From assembly GCA_022825665.1 (NCBI GenBank), contig JAJDWI010000006.1:1-64000 (forward strand): DNA of 64,000 nt, given 5' to 3'. This document shows, piece by piece, positions 55,722 to 64,000 of this stretch; positions within the stretch are counted from its first letter, which is position 1, and each line of letters opens with the position of its first letter. The notes under the pieces are model-generated. The model was not told the DNA's origin and ran no database searches. It saw nothing but the letters and a program-made list of their open reading frames with translations. The translations under genes and the position numbers were made by a program. Source of the stretch: Candidatus Poribacteria bacterium (GTDB lineage Bacteria > Poribacteria > WGA-4E > WGA-3G).

Positions 55722-56630
55722 TTATTTACCCATGCCTTTTCGGGAGTGATTTTCTGCTAACTGAACAGCGAATGCAATCATTGCCTCGGCAATATCAATT
55801 CCTGAGACGGACTGGAGTTCCTCAAATCCGGGTGAAGGATTAACTTCAAGGATGACCGGTCCGTTTTTTGTTTGAAGTAGATCTACGCCTGCGATATTTA
55901 GTTGTAGTGCCTCCGCTGCAGCAGTTGCAATTTGTTTGTATTCTTCTGTTATCGTTATCGCTTCTCCGTTTGCCCCTTGGTGTATGTTTGCTCGGAATTC
56001 GCCATTGACTGCACGTCTTTTCATCGCTGCTATTGGCTTACCGCCGACTACAAGTATTCGGATGTCAACACCGGCGGCTTCTGCAATAAAGGATTGAATT
56101 ATATAATCCCGATGCATGTCACAAAGTGCATCTACGGTAGAGGTGAGTGATGTAGGTGTATCTAACAACATAACTCCCATGCCGTGCGTGCCGTAGAATG
56201 GTTTTAATATAAATGGGTATTCGCCTATATCCTGTGCAATGTCTTCTAAATATGTTGCGGAACCGACAGTGAGACTTGGTGGAATTGGCAACCCGTGTTG
56301 TGAGAGGATGCGTAGGGAACGGAACTTGTGCCGTGCATCCGCGATTGCACGTGCTGAGTTTACTACTGGAATTCCGAGCCATTCATATTGGTAGACTACC
56401 TCGCCACCATATCTTGCTGTTGCGCTTGAGAGTCGCGGGATAACGACATCACAATTATCTGCTGGTTTTCCGTGGTATGTGATCTGATTTCCGTTTCCAC
56501 CGATTTGTAGGTAGAAACCGAATGGGTCATAGACAATAGCAGTATGTCCTGCTTTTTCGGCTGCAATAACAAGGCTACGGGTTGAGTGGTTTTCGGGTCC
56601 ACGGGAAAGGATGGCGATTTTCATAGTCAA
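55722..56630 (-). CDS. RimK-like ATP-grasp ligase
   Basis: The 302-aa protein has an N-terminal pre-ATP-grasp domain (MKIAILSRGPENHSTRSLV...) and an ATP-grasp domain: NSARAIADARHKFRSLRIL, FILKPFYGTHGMGVML (ATP lysine and glycine-rich loop), QSFIAEAAGVDIRILVVGGK, FRANIHQGA and PVILEVNPSPGFEEL with metal-binding Glu and Asn. RimK/LysX relatives attach glutamate or other amino acids to proteins, peptides or cofactors (also F420 and lysine carrier proteins). The specific acceptor is unknown. It is followed without a gap by the GT4 gene. Confidence 0.86.
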   Translation of the reverse strand: MTMKIAILSRGPENHSTRSLVIAAEKAGHTAIVYDPFGFYLQIGGNGNQITYHGKPADNCDVVIPRLSSATARYGGEVVYQYEWLGIPVVNSARAIADARHKFRSLRILSQHGLPIPPSLTVGSATYLEDIAQDIGEYPFILKPFYGTHGMGVMLLDTPTSLTSTVDALCDMHRDYIIQSFIAEAAGVDIRILVVGGKPIAAMKRRAVNGEFRANIHQGANGEAITITEEYKQIATAAAEALQLNIAGVDLLQTKNGPVILEVNPSPGFEELQSVSGIDIAEAMIAFAVQLAENHSRKGMGK

Positions 56631-57145
56631 GATTGTTGTCAGTTATCAGTTTTCAGTAGTCAGTTATCAGTTGTTGGAACAAGGATTTTCAGGATTAGTT
56701 ATCTGCTTAGTCAATGTTTCATTAATAATGATACAGTCTATCTCATTAATACAATAGTTTGTCAAGTTAAATTGTTGAATCTTGTTTGCTGTCAATTAGT
56801 TATACACCATGAGCGTTAATTTAGCGATTCTTGTCTGTCTGAATCGCTTGTTGTCTGAACCAGGATTTGCAGGATTTCAGGATTTCCAGGATTAGGAGTT
56901 AGTTATTATATATTCTGTTGTAAAGGATGAAAGGCTATCTATTGCAAAAGAACTTTGGCATATAAATTTTATCCTGAAAATTCTGGCAGACATAATTCAT
57001 GTCGGAGGTCGCTTTGCTCGCTCCTACCTACGGGCATGTATATGAGAATGCGGGCGAGGAGACCTTGCCCCTACGATAATGTAAGAACCGTAATGAATTC
57101 AGCGACTATATATGTATCTCCTCCTAAAATTGACGCGTATGGGTG
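56631..57145. repeat. Repeat-rich intergenic region
   Basis: Contains tandem TCAGTTATCAGTT words (56638-56672), GGATTTTCAGGATT repeats (56679-56696, 56856-56896), a GCGATTC...GAATCGC palindrome (56823-56845), a CATGTCGGAGGTCGCTTTGC copy (56999-57018), a GGGCGAGG-family copy (57045-57075) and a TAATGAATTCAGCGACTA fragment. No gene is supported. Confidence 0.6.
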
Positions 57146-58183
57146 TCAATTATTTTTTGTATTATACGTGATTTTCAGAAATTCGTCTAATTCTTCAAAG
57201 GTATCAAATATTTTGTCACATAGATTTTCAAAGAAGATGCTACGGGTCTCGTTGTAGACGGCGTATACGGGTTTGTTATGACGGGTGGCGTAGTTCATCT
57301 CGCTTAAAACACCGGGGGACAATTTGTCGGTGGGATAGATGACTACGACAAAATCACTCTGGTGGACGAACTGGTAATCCCGTGAAATAGTTCGGGTTTT
57401 TATCTGCTCAATGACATCATCATCTAACTCACTCATCGTTTCGGGTACGTTCAGCATGTCGTCATCTGCTTCTGCTTTGGAGAATGTGACAAGTGCCATG
57501 TCCTTTATGGCAAGCGGGTCGAAACAGATATATGATTTGGAAAGTTTTTCTCCTAACTTGCGTATTCTCTGTATTTCTTCGGGTGTGTCTCTTAAGAGTG
57601 TTATCGGATAACTGAGATAGAATTTCGGTTTTTCTGAAAAGAGTAGTTCATAGAAATTTACGAGATTATGTTGTCTTGCGACGGTGTAGTGCGGTTTTTC
57701 TGTGAGATGTGCAAGTTGTCTTGTAAGGAATTCTTCCTCGTCTAACCAGACGTTGAGGGCTGCTTTTCTGGTCCCTGACCATTGCGTGCTTTTTTCCATG
57801 CGTTGGTAGATGTCGGCTATGTTGTCAACGACATTGATGAACATATCGGGTGGAAGTATTTCTATGTCTTTGAATGAGAAGCCTTCCAGTAGGCTGCCAC
57901 GCCATCGGAAGCATGCGTGTAATCCTATGATTGCATGTTGATAGGCTTGGGCATCTCTTGCTATTTCGTAGAATGCGGTGCGTCGCGCAAGGGATAAGAC
58001 GGCTGGGTCGGAGTCGAGGACTTTTTCTGTGAAGTGGACGCGGGATTCTGCGGCTACGCGGTGCATGTAATCGCCTACGTTGAAGAATCCGATGTTGAGT
58101 TGTCGCTGGATGCAGAGTGCTTCGAAGTCTTTTATGAGTTCTTTGCGTCCTGAACAACTAATGCCTGTGCAGATGATGTTCAT
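57146..58183 (-). CDS. P-loop-like N-terminus fused to a nucleoside deoxyribosyltransferase-like domain
   Basis: The first 130 residues look like a nucleotide-kinase-type P-loop domain (MNIICTGISCSGRKELIKDF, then FFNVGDYMHRVA), but the Walker A is unusual: GISCSGRKE instead of GxxxxGK(S/T). From about residue 185 the protein resembles the NDT/DUF4406 fold: PKFYLSYPITLLRD, FVVVIYPTDKLSPGVLSEMNYATRHNKPVYAVY, where the Glu of SEM matches the catalytic glutamate of N-deoxyribosyltransferases. It may act on nucleotides. Its first 20 codons are duplicated 1.4 kb upstream, on the far side of the DUF2971 cassette. Confidence 0.6.
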   Translation of the reverse strand: MNIICTGISCSGRKELIKDFEALCIQRQLNIGFFNVGDYMHRVAAESRVHFTEKVLDSDPAVLSLARRTAFYEIARDAQAYQHAIIGLHACFRWRGSLLEGFSFKDIEILPPDMFINVVDNIADIYQRMEKSTQWSGTRKAALNVWLDEEEFLTRQLAHLTEKPHYTVARQHNLVNFYELLFSEKPKFYLSYPITLLRDTPEEIQRIRKLGEKLSKSYICFDPLAIKDMALVTFSKAEADDDMLNVPETMSELDDDVIEQIKTRTISRDYQFVHQSDFVVVIYPTDKLSPGVLSEMNYATRHNKPVYAVYNETRSIFFENLCDKIFDTFEELDEFLKITYNTKNN

Positions 58184-58196
58184 TGTTTGGTGACCT
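58125..58196. repeat. Direct repeat, left copy, flanking the DUF2971 cassette
   Basis: About 73 bases including the first 20 codons and the ribosome-site region of the P-loop/NDT gene. It is repeated at 59522-59594 in the same orientation with about five mismatches. Confidence 0.8.
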
Positions 58197-58254
58197 TAGT
58201 GCTGATATAACCTTTCTAAACTTGTGTCTTTGCCAGTGTTATCTAAAATAGACG

Positions 58255-58623
58255 CTATCCTTTAAATTCCGTAAAAATATCACCAAGTCTTACGGCTATA
58301 TCTTTAATTGTTCCTTCATTACCAAGACTAAGCATATCCATTTTTTTAGTTTCTGTATCAAAAGTTTTATAATAAATACAATATGTGAAACGATAAGAGC
58401 GGAACCAACTGTCTACATCCATGGCTGGAATTTCTCCTTTGAATCCTAAAACTATCATTTTAACCATTTTTTTATTCAAAGGAGGTTTTAAATGACTTAA
58501 TAATAATTCCTCGTAAAGAACCCAATTAATATCTACTAATGACCAATCTATAGAAAAATCTTCTGCTTCTTCTTTCAGAATTTGTTCAAATTTTTTGTCA
58601 ACAACAACCTTTATTTTTTTCAT
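58255..58623 (-). CDS. Unknown small protein paired with a DUF2971 protein
   Basis: I do not recognise this 122-aa protein. It is soluble, with no membrane segment; a basic start (MKKIKVVVDKKFEQILKEEA) precedes an aromatic-rich centre (WFRSYRFTYCIYYKTF). Its ATG overlaps the TAA of the DUF2971 gene (TAATG), so the two are translated together, as in many toxin-antitoxin or abortive-infection pairs. Base composition is more AT-rich than in the neighbours. Confidence 0.6.
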   Translation of the reverse strand: MKKIKVVVDKKFEQILKEEAEDFSIDWSLVDINWVLYEELLLSHLKPPLNKKMVKMIVLGFKGEIPAMDVDSWFRSYRFTYCIYYKTFDTETKKMDMLSLGNEGTIKDIAVRLGDIFTEFKG

Positions 58624-59471
58624 TATAAACCTCCGTCTGTGATAATTTCGTCTAAAGCAGGAGAGTCTAAAAGTGTTGATGGATTAACTCGAAAATTAAA
58701 TCCGTATTTGTCAACTACTGATCTGACAGTCTCTGTAATCCAATTCTCGGCATAAGGTGAAACAATGACTTCATCAATTAACGTATCAACATCAATATTA
58801 AAAAGCATGCCGATATCACATATATCCGGCAATCCAATCTCTAAAAAAGAGTCTACAGTCTGATTATTTAAAGCGTCCATGACGAAAGGATCAATATCAA
58901 CGACTAACCGAACTTCTTGCTCATGTTCATATTCTTTTCTCTTTTGGAAATAAGGGAAATATGTCAACTTTTTAGCTAATGGGATTTCGCTGTTTAGAAA
59001 GTTTTGCATATATTGGTTGTCATCTGTGTTATCATAGATATACTCTATTTTACCGATATAAATAGAATGTGTGTTTGTTAGACTATTTTTCATTTTTTGC
59101 ATAGTTGTTTTGATAGCAACACCACTGTTACGCATGTAATATTTTTCCCACATTGCCATCGACTCTACTATATTCTGATGCCAGCAGTTACACATAACAT
59201 ATTTACGAGAATCTTCATTTCTTTTCATTATTGCTTCTACAAACTCTTCTGGTGCAACACGCGTAAGGGAATGTTTGTAAGCATCTATAATACTTTGTGG
59301 TATAAATCCTTCGTATGGATCCTCAAATTTATCAGCTCTTGTAAAAAACAAAGATTCTGTAACTAATAAATTAACAAATTTCTCAAAGTTTGTGTATCGC
59401 CACAAAGTATCTTCATCGTTTGGAGGATTAATTCCCTCTAATTCTTCATACATTAAAAACACCTTATACAA
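58623..59471 (-). CDS. DUF2971 family protein (possible phage-defence/Abi-type)
   Basis: The 282-aa protein shows typical DUF2971 segments: LWRYTNFEKFVNLLV, SLFFTRADKFEDPYEG (about residues 37-55), CNCWHQNIVESMAMWEKY (about 94-112), GVAIKTTMQ, a KRKEYEHEQEVRLVV segment where the family has a conserved E-x-E-x-R, and VIVSPYAENW. The biochemical activity is not established to my knowledge; members frequently sit in defence islands and resemble the AbiGi group. It forms a two-gene unit with the downstream 122-aa gene inside a repeat-flanked insert. Confidence 0.75.
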   Translation of the reverse strand: MYKVFLMYEELEGINPPNDEDTLWRYTNFEKFVNLLVTESLFFTRADKFEDPYEGFIPQSIIDAYKHSLTRVAPEEFVEAIMKRNEDSRKYVMCNCWHQNIVESMAMWEKYYMRNSGVAIKTTMQKMKNSLTNTHSIYIGKIEYIYDNTDDNQYMQNFLNSEIPLAKKLTYFPYFQKRKEYEHEQEVRLVVDIDPFVMDALNNQTVDSFLEIGLPDICDIGMLFNIDVDTLIDEVIVSPYAENWITETVRSVVDKYGFNFRVNPSTLLDSPALDEIITDGGL

Positions 59472-59521
59472 GGATAATAAAAATTCTTACGCAACCTATC
59501 GTATATCTGTTCCCCTCATCA

Positions 59522-59594
59522 AAGTCTTTTATGAGTTCTTTGCGTCCTGAGCAACTGATGCCTGTACAGATGATGTTCATTGTTTAGTTACCTT
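59522..59594 (-). pseudogene. Truncated 5' copy of the P-loop/NDT gene (right direct repeat)
   Basis: On the minus strand ATG at 59580 opens MNIICTGISCSGRKELIKDF, identical in sequence to the start of the 57146-58183 product, then diverges into DEG and unrelated sequence. It marks the right boundary of the cassette. The ancestral gene start probably lay here before insertion or duplication. Confidence 0.75.
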
Positions 59595-59912
59595 TACTTG
59601 TTCTCAAGTTCTCTACTTATTCTCCCATTCTCTGTAGGAGCGACCGACGAATACCCATATACGTCAATTTTAGGATCTGTCTGAACCAGGATTTTCAGGA
59701 TTACAGGATTTTCAGGATAAGAGAGTGGTATGCCAATGTTACTTGGCAAAGGTAGCCCTTCATCCTGGACAACGGAATATATATATACACAAACTCCTAA
59801 TCCTGAAAATCTTGGTTCAGACAAAATACATGTCGGAGGTCGCTACGCTCGCTTAGACCTACAATATAAACTCAGGTTCGGTTAGGAAACTGAACCTACC
59901 GTTATGGCGTAC
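59595..59912. repeat. Repeat-rich intergenic region upstream of the cassette
   Basis: Holds a CTGAACCAGGATTTTCAGG repeat (about 59676-59716), its inverted copy (about 59791-59822), so that they enclose some 75 bases, a CATGTCGGAGGTCGCTACGC copy (59828-59848) and a GGTTAGGAAACTGAACCTACC palindrome (about 59878-59900). No gene is supported. Confidence 0.6.
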
Positions 59913-60716
59913 TTACTCCCTTTCTGCTGCTAAGGATTTTAGTTTTGCGAGTGCTTCTTGCTCCTCTTCTATCCAAGGTCGGTGTGCGGGTTTGTCCAAC
60001 TTTTGGGACGGACCGCTGAAGACAAGGATATATGCCCTACGTTCTTGGTCTGTGCTGTTGGGTGCAGAATAGTGTAGGGTGCGACAATGATGGAACGTTG
60101 CTCCGCCTGCGGGTATGGGACATACTACTGCCTCTGATGGATCAACATCATCGGTGACTAAGCCGTGTACGAGTGGATCGTTGTTGATGTGCCGATGCCA
60201 ACGCACGTCGCCTTTGTGGGATTTAGGGATAAAATGGAGACATCCACTTTCAAGCGTTGCTTTGTCAAGGGGAAGCCAAACGCTCAAACTATGTGGCAGG
60301 ACGGTTGGATTCCAATATGCTTCGTCTTGGTGCCACGGGGTTTCGTTTCCGTAGTTTGCAGGCTTTAGTATCATGTGTCCACCGCCACCGACATTTTCCA
60401 TTTCAACGCTGAGCAGTTTTGCTGCGAGTCTGCGTGCGTTTTGGAAATAGATAGATTCTCGGAGTTCAGGGAATTGTGCTTCAGGACCTAAGACTTGGGG
60501 TAGTGTCTCTCTACCTTTATGTGCACGGGGACCTGCTAAATCAAAATAACGTCCCTGTTCCTCACCTGTGCGTTCAGTGAAGAGTTCATCGTAAATTCCC
60601 TTGAGCCATTCTATTTCTTTATCAGTCGTGATGCGCGGAATGCTGAGATATCCGTTTTCTTGAAAAAAGGTTACTTGTTCGTCGGTTATATCCACATGAA
60701 AATCGTTGTTATTCAT
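59913..60716 (-). CDS. Phytanoyl-CoA dioxygenase (PhyH) family protein
   Basis: A non-haem Fe(II)/2-oxoglutarate oxygenase of 267 aa from the ATG at 60716 (the frame extends 6 codons to a TTG without support). FFQENGYLSIPRI is the family start. TPWHQDEAYW gives the His-x-Asp iron ligands, and GATFHHCRTLHYSAPN with ERRAYILVF gives the distal His and the 2-oxoglutarate-binding Arg. Substrate unknown; bacterial PhyH enzymes hydroxylate lipids, amino acids or secondary metabolites. This family is often expanded in Poribacteria-like genomes. Confidence 0.88.
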   Translation of the reverse strand: MNNNDFHVDITDEQVTFFQENGYLSIPRITTDKEIEWLKGIYDELFTERTGEEQGRYFDLAGPRAHKGRETLPQVLGPEAQFPELRESIYFQNARRLAAKLLSVEMENVGGGGHMILKPANYGNETPWHQDEAYWNPTVLPHSLSVWLPLDKATLESGCLHFIPKSHKGDVRWHRHINNDPLVHGLVTDDVDPSEAVVCPIPAGGATFHHCRTLHYSAPNSTDQERRAYILVFSGPSQKLDKPAHRPWIEEEQEALAKLKSLAAERE

Positions 60717-60784
60717 ATATAGTAAACCCCACAATTATTGATATGTATTGTCCCAGTGGAAAATTCAAAAATAGATAATGAATA

Positions 60785-60822
60785 TAAGAGGCGCAATGAA
60801 TTGCGCGACTACAAACGCGTTT
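60785..60822. repeat. GCGCAATGAATTGCGC dispersed palindrome
   Basis: AGGCGCAATGAATTGCGCG then ACTACAAACGCG matches the copy at 54478-54508 almost exactly. It lies after the sppA stop codon and before the PhyH promoter region. Confidence 0.7.
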
Positions 60823-60837
60823 AAGATTTTGCTAAAA

Positions 60838-62658
60838 TCACCGGATTGTAATATCAAAAGGTAGTGCTGTGATTACTCGTTCCTTTTCAAATAGGGTTAT
60901 CCATGTCATTATCTGATGCCATTGTCCTTTTAACAATGGAAATAGCGGATGTTGTTGTGCTATTTGCAGAGGTAATGATTCTGAAATTTCCATCTCTACT
61001 TCAAGCATGCTTTCTAAGAATTGTTCTAAAAAAGGTCTTTCTTCGGGTAGCACGATGATGTCGTATTTATCATCATCGGCAATTTCACCTTGTTTTTTTG
61101 CGATTGTTAGGGCAGATTCAAGTCCACCGATTTCATCAACGAGTCCGAGTTCTTTTGCTTGTTTTCCTGTCCAGACTCTGCCTTGTGCGACGGCATGAAT
61201 TTCGTCATAGGTTGTTTTTCTGCCAGCAGCAGCTTTGTTGACAAAATCGTCATAGATAGTCTTCATCATTTTTTGAACGCGTTCTCGTTCTGTCGGTGAA
61301 AAGTTGCCGTAATCTGAATAGATTGTGGCGTTTTGTCCGTGTGTGATTATCTCTTTTGTCAGACCGATTTTGTTATAGAGACCTTTCATATTGAGTTTAC
61401 CACCGTAGACTCCGATAGAACCTGTGAGTGTTCCGGGTTGTGCGACTATTGTTCCTGCTGCCATTGAAATGTAATAACCACCAGAGGCAGCATAGTTTGC
61501 CATAGAGACGATGACAGGTTTTTTGCGTTGTGTTAGCATAACTTCACGCCAGATTAGGTCGGATGCGAGTGCGGAACCGCCCGGACTATCTACGCGGAAA
61601 ACTACTGCTTTAACAGCATCGTCGGAACGTGCTTTCTTAAACGCATCCTTTAATCCCTTCGGTGTAATCATAGACGTTGTAGGGAAAGGTGAGTTAAAAT
61701 CGGGTAAGATGGGACCGCTTGCATAGATAAGTGCGATTTGTTTGTCTGCTGGTCGAGGTTTAGCACGTTGAGGTGGGTTTAACATACTGAACAGCTGCAT
61801 CATTCCAGCGAAACTATTCATGTTAGGCACTTTTCGTTTCTTTTCGCTGTCTTTTGGAGCAACTTCTGCCTCTCCCTCATTTTCTGCATTGATTGTATCC
61901 AGAAGTTCATCGTAGTATTGTAGTTCATCAACGAGATTTAATTCGTGTGCTTCTTTTGCAGTGAAGGGACCGCTATTAACCAACTTTGCAGCAAGTTCAG
62001 GTGTTATTTCGTCTCTTCCGTCAGCGATCTTACCCAACATTTGGGAGTACAGGTCGTCAAGTAATTCGGTCATGGATTCTCGGAAGGCATCAGACATACT
62101 ATCGCGTGTAAACGGTTCAACACCTGATTTGAATTTACCCATTGCGAGCATATCTGCTTCAATATCCAGTTTTTCTAAAAGACCTTTGAAGAAGAATATT
62201 TCGGAACGTAAACCGATTAGATTCAGTGTTCCCACGGGCATCAGAACGATTTTGTCCATTGCAGCGGCGAGGAGATATTGTGCATTACCACCACCTTCAA
62301 GATATGCGATCATCTCTTTGTCTGTCTTACGGATTTCATCTAATTTCTCTCTTAATTCCTGTAAGTTTGCCCATCCTATACCGATGTTTCCGATTTTGAA
62401 GATGATGCCTGCGACTTCATCGTCATTTTTGAGTGTGTCCAATTTCTTGAAAAGTCCGCGTAGCGTTTTTGTTGAAGAAGTTCCAAAAAAGCTGATCTCT
62501 TTTGTGTCGGTATAGGTGCCGCTGAGGGTGAATTCAACGTATTTTTTGAGAGGGAGTGGTGCTTCTTCGGGTTGCTCCTCAGCAGATAGGGGTAGGGTAA
62601 TGAGGAGCAGTAGAAGCAGTGCTGTTGCTATTTGCTTGAAGGTATGTAGAGATTTCAT
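60838..62658 (-). CDS. sppA: Signal peptide peptidase SppA, 67-kDa type
   Basis: The 606-aa protein has an N-terminal signal/anchor (hydrophobic residues 10-24) and two tandem S49 domains, as in E. coli protease IV. The catalytic dyad is split between them: Lys177 in MGKFKSGVEPFTRDS and Ser392 in MANYAASGGYYISMAA, after VVFRVDSPGGSALASD. It degrades cleaved signal peptides in the membrane on the periplasmic side. AAGGAG lies just before the ATG; TTGACA (62741-62736) with an 18-base spacer and TAAAAT (62717-62712) is a plausible promoter. Confidence 0.94.
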   Translation of the reverse strand: MKSLHTFKQIATALLLLLLITLPLSAEEQPEEAPLPLKKYVEFTLSGTYTDTKEISFFGTSSTKTLRGLFKKLDTLKNDDEVAGIIFKIGNIGIGWANLQELREKLDEIRKTDKEMIAYLEGGGNAQYLLAAAMDKIVLMPVGTLNLIGLRSEIFFFKGLLEKLDIEADMLAMGKFKSGVEPFTRDSMSDAFRESMTELLDDLYSQMLGKIADGRDEITPELAAKLVNSGPFTAKEAHELNLVDELQYYDELLDTINAENEGEAEVAPKDSEKKRKVPNMNSFAGMMQLFSMLNPPQRAKPRPADKQIALIYASGPILPDFNSPFPTTSMITPKGLKDAFKKARSDDAVKAVVFRVDSPGGSALASDLIWREVMLTQRKKPVIVSMANYAASGGYYISMAAGTIVAQPGTLTGSIGVYGGKLNMKGLYNKIGLTKEIITHGQNATIYSDYGNFSPTERERVQKMMKTIYDDFVNKAAAGRKTTYDEIHAVAQGRVWTGKQAKELGLVDEIGGLESALTIAKKQGEIADDDKYDIIVLPEERPFLEQFLESMLEVEMEISESLPLQIAQQHPLFPLLKGQWHQIMTWITLFEKERVITALPFDITIR

Positions 62659-62809
62659 TTCGTCTCCTTGCTGGGCGGGTATGATGGTGCCGCCGCTACG
62701 ATTTTTGTTTTATTTTATAATATTATGGGTAAAGGTGTCAATGAAAAAGTGGGAAGAGGGTAGTGTAGGGTTTTGATATTGGCTGAACCAGGATTTAAAG
62801 GCAATACTA

Positions 62810-64000
62810 TCAAACAGTCGTTTTTCTCAATATAAGCAAGTATTCTGACTTCATTCCATCGGGGTTTTTATTCTTACGCACTCCGAACAGTTGGCGTGTC
62901 TTAATCCTATCTTCGTAAACTTTTTCAAATTGGTAACCGCGTTCTGTAAAATATTCTACTAAGATTCTCCAGAGTTCAACAGTAATACCATCAATGCGTG
63001 GATTACCCACAAAAATACATGCGGATGCATTCGGTTTCAATCGGTTCATGGTATTTTCAAGTGCGTTTATCGTGTGGCAAAAGTAGGAGTCAAGGCGATT
63101 GCATAGGTCTTGACGAGTGAGTTTGTCCCTGATATTGTCCAATGTTTTTGTATGTATAATACGATCTGCTTTCCGATACGGGATTTCAAGACGTGATAAC
63201 GTTTGAATCTCTTCATCGTTATGTCCTAACCAGTAGAGATCCATCTTTGTTGAGCGGATGTATTCTTGTGCTTGTAGATAAGGAGGAGAAGTGATAAGTG
63301 CGTCACATTCGCGTGGTAAATCAATATAAGAAGAATCAACGCCGCCATGAAAATCTACCTGATTATTATGATGTCGTGTGAGTGTTACAAAGTCGTTTAT
63401 GCGATTTAATGTTTTGAAGGAGTGGTCGTAGACTATATCAATAAGCTGTTCTCTCCAATTTTCCGTGAGTAGTTCTTCAATTGTAGCTAACTTACGTTTG
63501 GATCTGGCTAATTTTGGTGTTCTGTGTTCGGTGTAGGAGAAGCGTTTGCTGACCTTTAGTAGTGCTGCTTTGATAATACCAGTATATGCGTCTTGTTCTA
63601 TATTATGGATATACCCCCAATATTGCGAAAGCAGCTCTAAGATTTCAGGTGCGTACCAATAGTTGACATTGGACCAGGAAGGAGTAAAACGGTGTGTATT
63701 ATTCTTTATCATACCGTCTAATAGATTTCCTAACGATTCTATCTTCAGCCGTTCTTTTCCGCGATAAACCTTTAGCGGCATAATGTGATTTAAAAACAGG
63801 TTTAAGTCAAAGAGGATGGCGTTACGTTTGCATAGATATGCTTCCACGCCTACAGTTCCTGAACCGGCGAACGGGTCAATAATCCAATCACCTTCTTTTG
63901 TGTAGGTGTTTATTGCATATCTGACAACTTGAGGGATGAATTTTGCGGGGTATGAGACGATGGCATGGGTAAGGTAACCTGTGTCGGTGATTTCTGGGAC
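62810..64000 (-). CDS. DNA methyltransferase, 5' end outside the window
   Basis: The frame is open to the window edge and its start is missing; 396 codons plus the stop are visible. Near the edge is WIIDPFAGSGTVGVE (AdoMet-binding motif I), preceded by THAIVSYPAKFIPQVVRYAI. The catalytic motif TSPPY (in DALITSPPYLQAQEYIR) follows some 190 residues later. This order, motif I before motif IV, differs from beta-class enzymes. The spacer is long and basic (KLARSKRKLATIEELL). Target base (adenine N6 or cytosine N4) cannot be decided; ASACIFVGNPRIDG and SEYLLILRK complete the fold. No restriction partner is visible downstream. Confidence 0.8.
   Translation of the reverse strand, partial: VPEITDTGYLTHAIVSYPAKFIPQVVRYAINTYTKEGDWIIDPFAGSGTVGVEAYLCKRNAILFDLNLFLNHIMPLKVYRGKERLKIESLGNLLDGMIKNNTHRFTPSWSNVNYWYAPEILELLSQYWGYIHNIEQDAYTGIIKAALLKVSKRFSYTEHRTPKLARSKRKLATIEELLTENWREQLIDIVYDHSFKTLNRINDFVTLTRHHNNQVDFHGGVDSSYIDLPRECDALITSPPYLQAQEYIRSTKMDLYWLGHNDEEIQTLSRLEIPYRKADRIIHTKTLDNIRDKLTRQDLCNRLDSYFCHTINALENTMNRLKPNASACIFVGNPRIDGITVELWRILVEYFTERGYQFEKVYEDRIKTRQLFGVRKNKNPDGMKSEYLLILRKTTV

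Overview
This 64 kb window comes from an AT-rich, Gram-negative-type bacterium. A TonB-dependent receptor, a GT9 heptosyltransferase-like enzyme, a lipoprotein and SppA indicate an outer membrane and a secretory envelope. The mix of phytanoyl-CoA dioxygenase-like, Gfo/Idh/MocA-like and sulfatase-like enzymes, very long TPR proteins and dense dispersed palindromes recalls uncultured lineages such as Candidatus Poribacteria. That assignment is inference: no rRNA or tRNA gene is visible.

Layout. 1-3.5 kb: an IS605-like right-end relic, repeats, then a TonB receptor and a rhodanese protein. 3.5-13.2 kb (mostly minus strand): PII protein and glutamine synthetase (with a sigma54-like promoter), dCTP deaminase, a GlcF-like Fe-S protein, def-larE and a small membrane protein, then a GT-C membrane protein and a vWA protein. 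13.6-22.5 kb (plus): a TIR-TPR fusion, an aminotransferase, a sulfatase-like hydrolase, a gluzincin lipoprotein, a GT9 enzyme, and an orphan omegaRNA-like element with its own promoter just ahead of an Rpn-type nuclease. 22.5-25.8 kb (minus): groEL and groES plus an oxidoreductase. 26.2-28.8 kb: a TPR protein ending in a UPF0175 antitoxin-like domain, directly followed by a DUF3368 PIN-like toxin. 28.8-31.5 kb (minus): a TSUP permease that seems to start at AUU, a DmpA-type peptidase and DUF4416. 32.3-43.2 kb: rpoB and a giant rpoC. 43.4-49.2 kb: a small overlapping gene pair, tyrS, and an attenuator-controlled aroF-leuA unit. 49.3-64 kb: two DNA methyltransferases, an oxidoreductase, a polyol dehydrogenase, GT4 and RimK-like genes, a P-loop/NDT-like protein, a DUF2971 cassette between 73-bp direct repeats, PhyH and SppA.

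The most remarkable object is RpoC (2275 aa). It keeps all canonical catalytic and zinc motifs but carries a four-cysteine N-terminal insertion. A second insertion of about 420 aa splits the C-terminal zinc site and contains a domain resembling the MTES_1575/DUF559/Vsr-like nuclease family. A third, trigger-loop insertion of about 600 aa is built from roughly eleven copies of a degenerate repeat; related copies also occur in the second insertion. Other notable systems are the TPR-UPF0175/DUF3368 pair, the TIR-TPR protein, the aromatic-rich leader peptide and attenuator upstream of aroF, a family of four AT-rich elements each with its own internally repeated word, and the repeat-flanked DUF2971 cassette.
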